Below the pieces are notes generated by a model. That model was given only the letters and a program-made list of their open reading frames with translations. It had not been told where the DNA came from and searched no databases. The position numbers and the translations under genes are program-made. This document shows positions 63,351-64,000 of a stretch of DNA of 64,000 bases, piece after piece. The DNA is from Pectinophora gossypiella. Taxonomy: Eukaryota > Arthropoda > Insecta > Lepidoptera > Gelechiidae. Every line of letters begins with the position of its first letter. Position 1 is the stretch's first letter. The DNA lies in contig NC_065426.1 in the NCBI RefSeq assembly GCF_024362695.1, forward strand, positions 8,400,236 through 8,464,235, written 5' to 3'.

Positions 63351-63629
63351 GTTTTGTTATAATAAGAACAACAAAAATATAAATAAGACAAAGTTGTACC
63401 AATGGCTAAATGACAAAGTACATTATAATGATAATGAATTTATCCAATGATTATTTACTATTTTTATTTTATTTTTTATTTTACATATCTATTCTGGCGA
63501 AACATGCTGTACCTAAATGTAATATCGTTTCCTGTAAGTAAATAAATGATTGATTAATTGATTGAACAACTAGAAACTCAAATGTAGGCGGCAGCACTGT
63601 TGAGTGTTCCCAAATTTTGACAAAGTTCC
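63351..63629. other. AT-rich intron, possible LINE tail
   Basis: AAATAAATGATTGATTAATTG near 63540 resembles a retroelement 3' microsatellite tail. Confidence 0.35.
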
Positions 63630-64000
63630 ATAATGGCCTCGATTCCTGCAGACACCTCCTAATTTTACTTTAAGTTATACCTGTCATTTTCTTATCCGCC
63701 GAAAAGGAAAGGGACGGATGATTGACAGCTCTTAATTTTAGGAAGAATGAGTAAATGAATGAATAACCCGGGCGAATCAAAAAGGTATGTCGCTGGTATG
63801 CAAACCGTTTGACGTGTGCTGTCAACTTAATTCTGTCGGGTTATTGACCAATGTAAAATTTTTAGACGGATGTTTTAGATTTGTGCTTAAAATTGACGTG
63901 TGTTCCATAAATTTTATGCTTGTCGATTACTCATCCCTTTCCTTTTCGGCGGATAAGAAAATGACAGATATAACTTAAAATAAAATTAGATGGTGTTTAC
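63630..64000. repeat. MITE-D copy, runs off the right edge
   Basis: GGCCTCGATTCCTGCAGAC at the left; the right inverted end begins (CCTTTTCGGCGGATAAG) but the terminal bases are outside the window. Confidence 0.83.

Overview
The window looks like nuclear DNA of a lepidopteran insect, probably a noctuoid moth. The reasons are the very high density of tRNA-derived SINEs ending in (GAT)n, RTE-type LINE 3' ends, AT-rich fold-back MITEs with CAAATAGCAATATTGC-type arms, Mag-like and other Ty3/gypsy elements, and interrupted genes with GT-AG introns. Nothing bacterial, organellar or CRISPR-like is visible. The species cannot be named from the sequence alone.

Two cellular genes can be supported, arranged head to head. 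On the minus strand, exons at 11558-11724 and 8797-8971 encode the signal peptide and N-terminal part of a GH27 alpha-galactosidase / alpha-N-acetylgalactosaminidase; the remaining exons must lie beyond the left edge. On the plus strand, five exons (20385-20511, 43089-43205, 49051-49267, 49764-49908, 50557-50671) join in phase. They encode a secreted protein with a signal peptide, one six-cysteine EGF-like domain, an acidic Ser/Thr-rich linker and a second cysteine-rich module; it continues past the right edge. Its first intron is about 22.6 kb.

Almost everything else is mobile DNA. Positions 1-4484 (minus) hold a Ty3/gypsy element (Gypsy-A) whose gag-protease and RT-RNaseH-integrase frames are both open; a 534-bp stretch with splice-like borders and a 34-bp minisatellite separates them. 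Positions 5955-7584 hold a complete Tc1 element with an intact transposase, inserted in an older DNA transposon. Positions 13813-19938 (minus) hold a full gypsy element (Gypsy-B) with 225-bp LTRs differing at one base, a tRNA-Lys primer site and a 4-bp target duplication; its frames are broken twice.

From 20.5 kb to the end the DNA is a mosaic of recurring families, named here for convenience. SINE-E, -F and -G have tRNA heads. SINE-H joins a tRNA-like A box to a 5S rRNA-like segment. SINE-K has an A-rich tail. MITE-A, -C, -D, -P and FB are inverted-repeat or fold-back elements. LINE-I, -J, -L, -N, -O and RTE are 3' fragments of non-LTR retrotransposons. Nesting order can be read at several sites. 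No clearly new protein system was found. The most unusual observations are the tRNA/5S hybrid SINE, a SINE tail expanded into a 137-bp tandem array, the intron-like gap in Gypsy-A, and the LINE/SINE tail sharing. Repeat boundaries were read by eye and are approximate unless a target duplication is stated.
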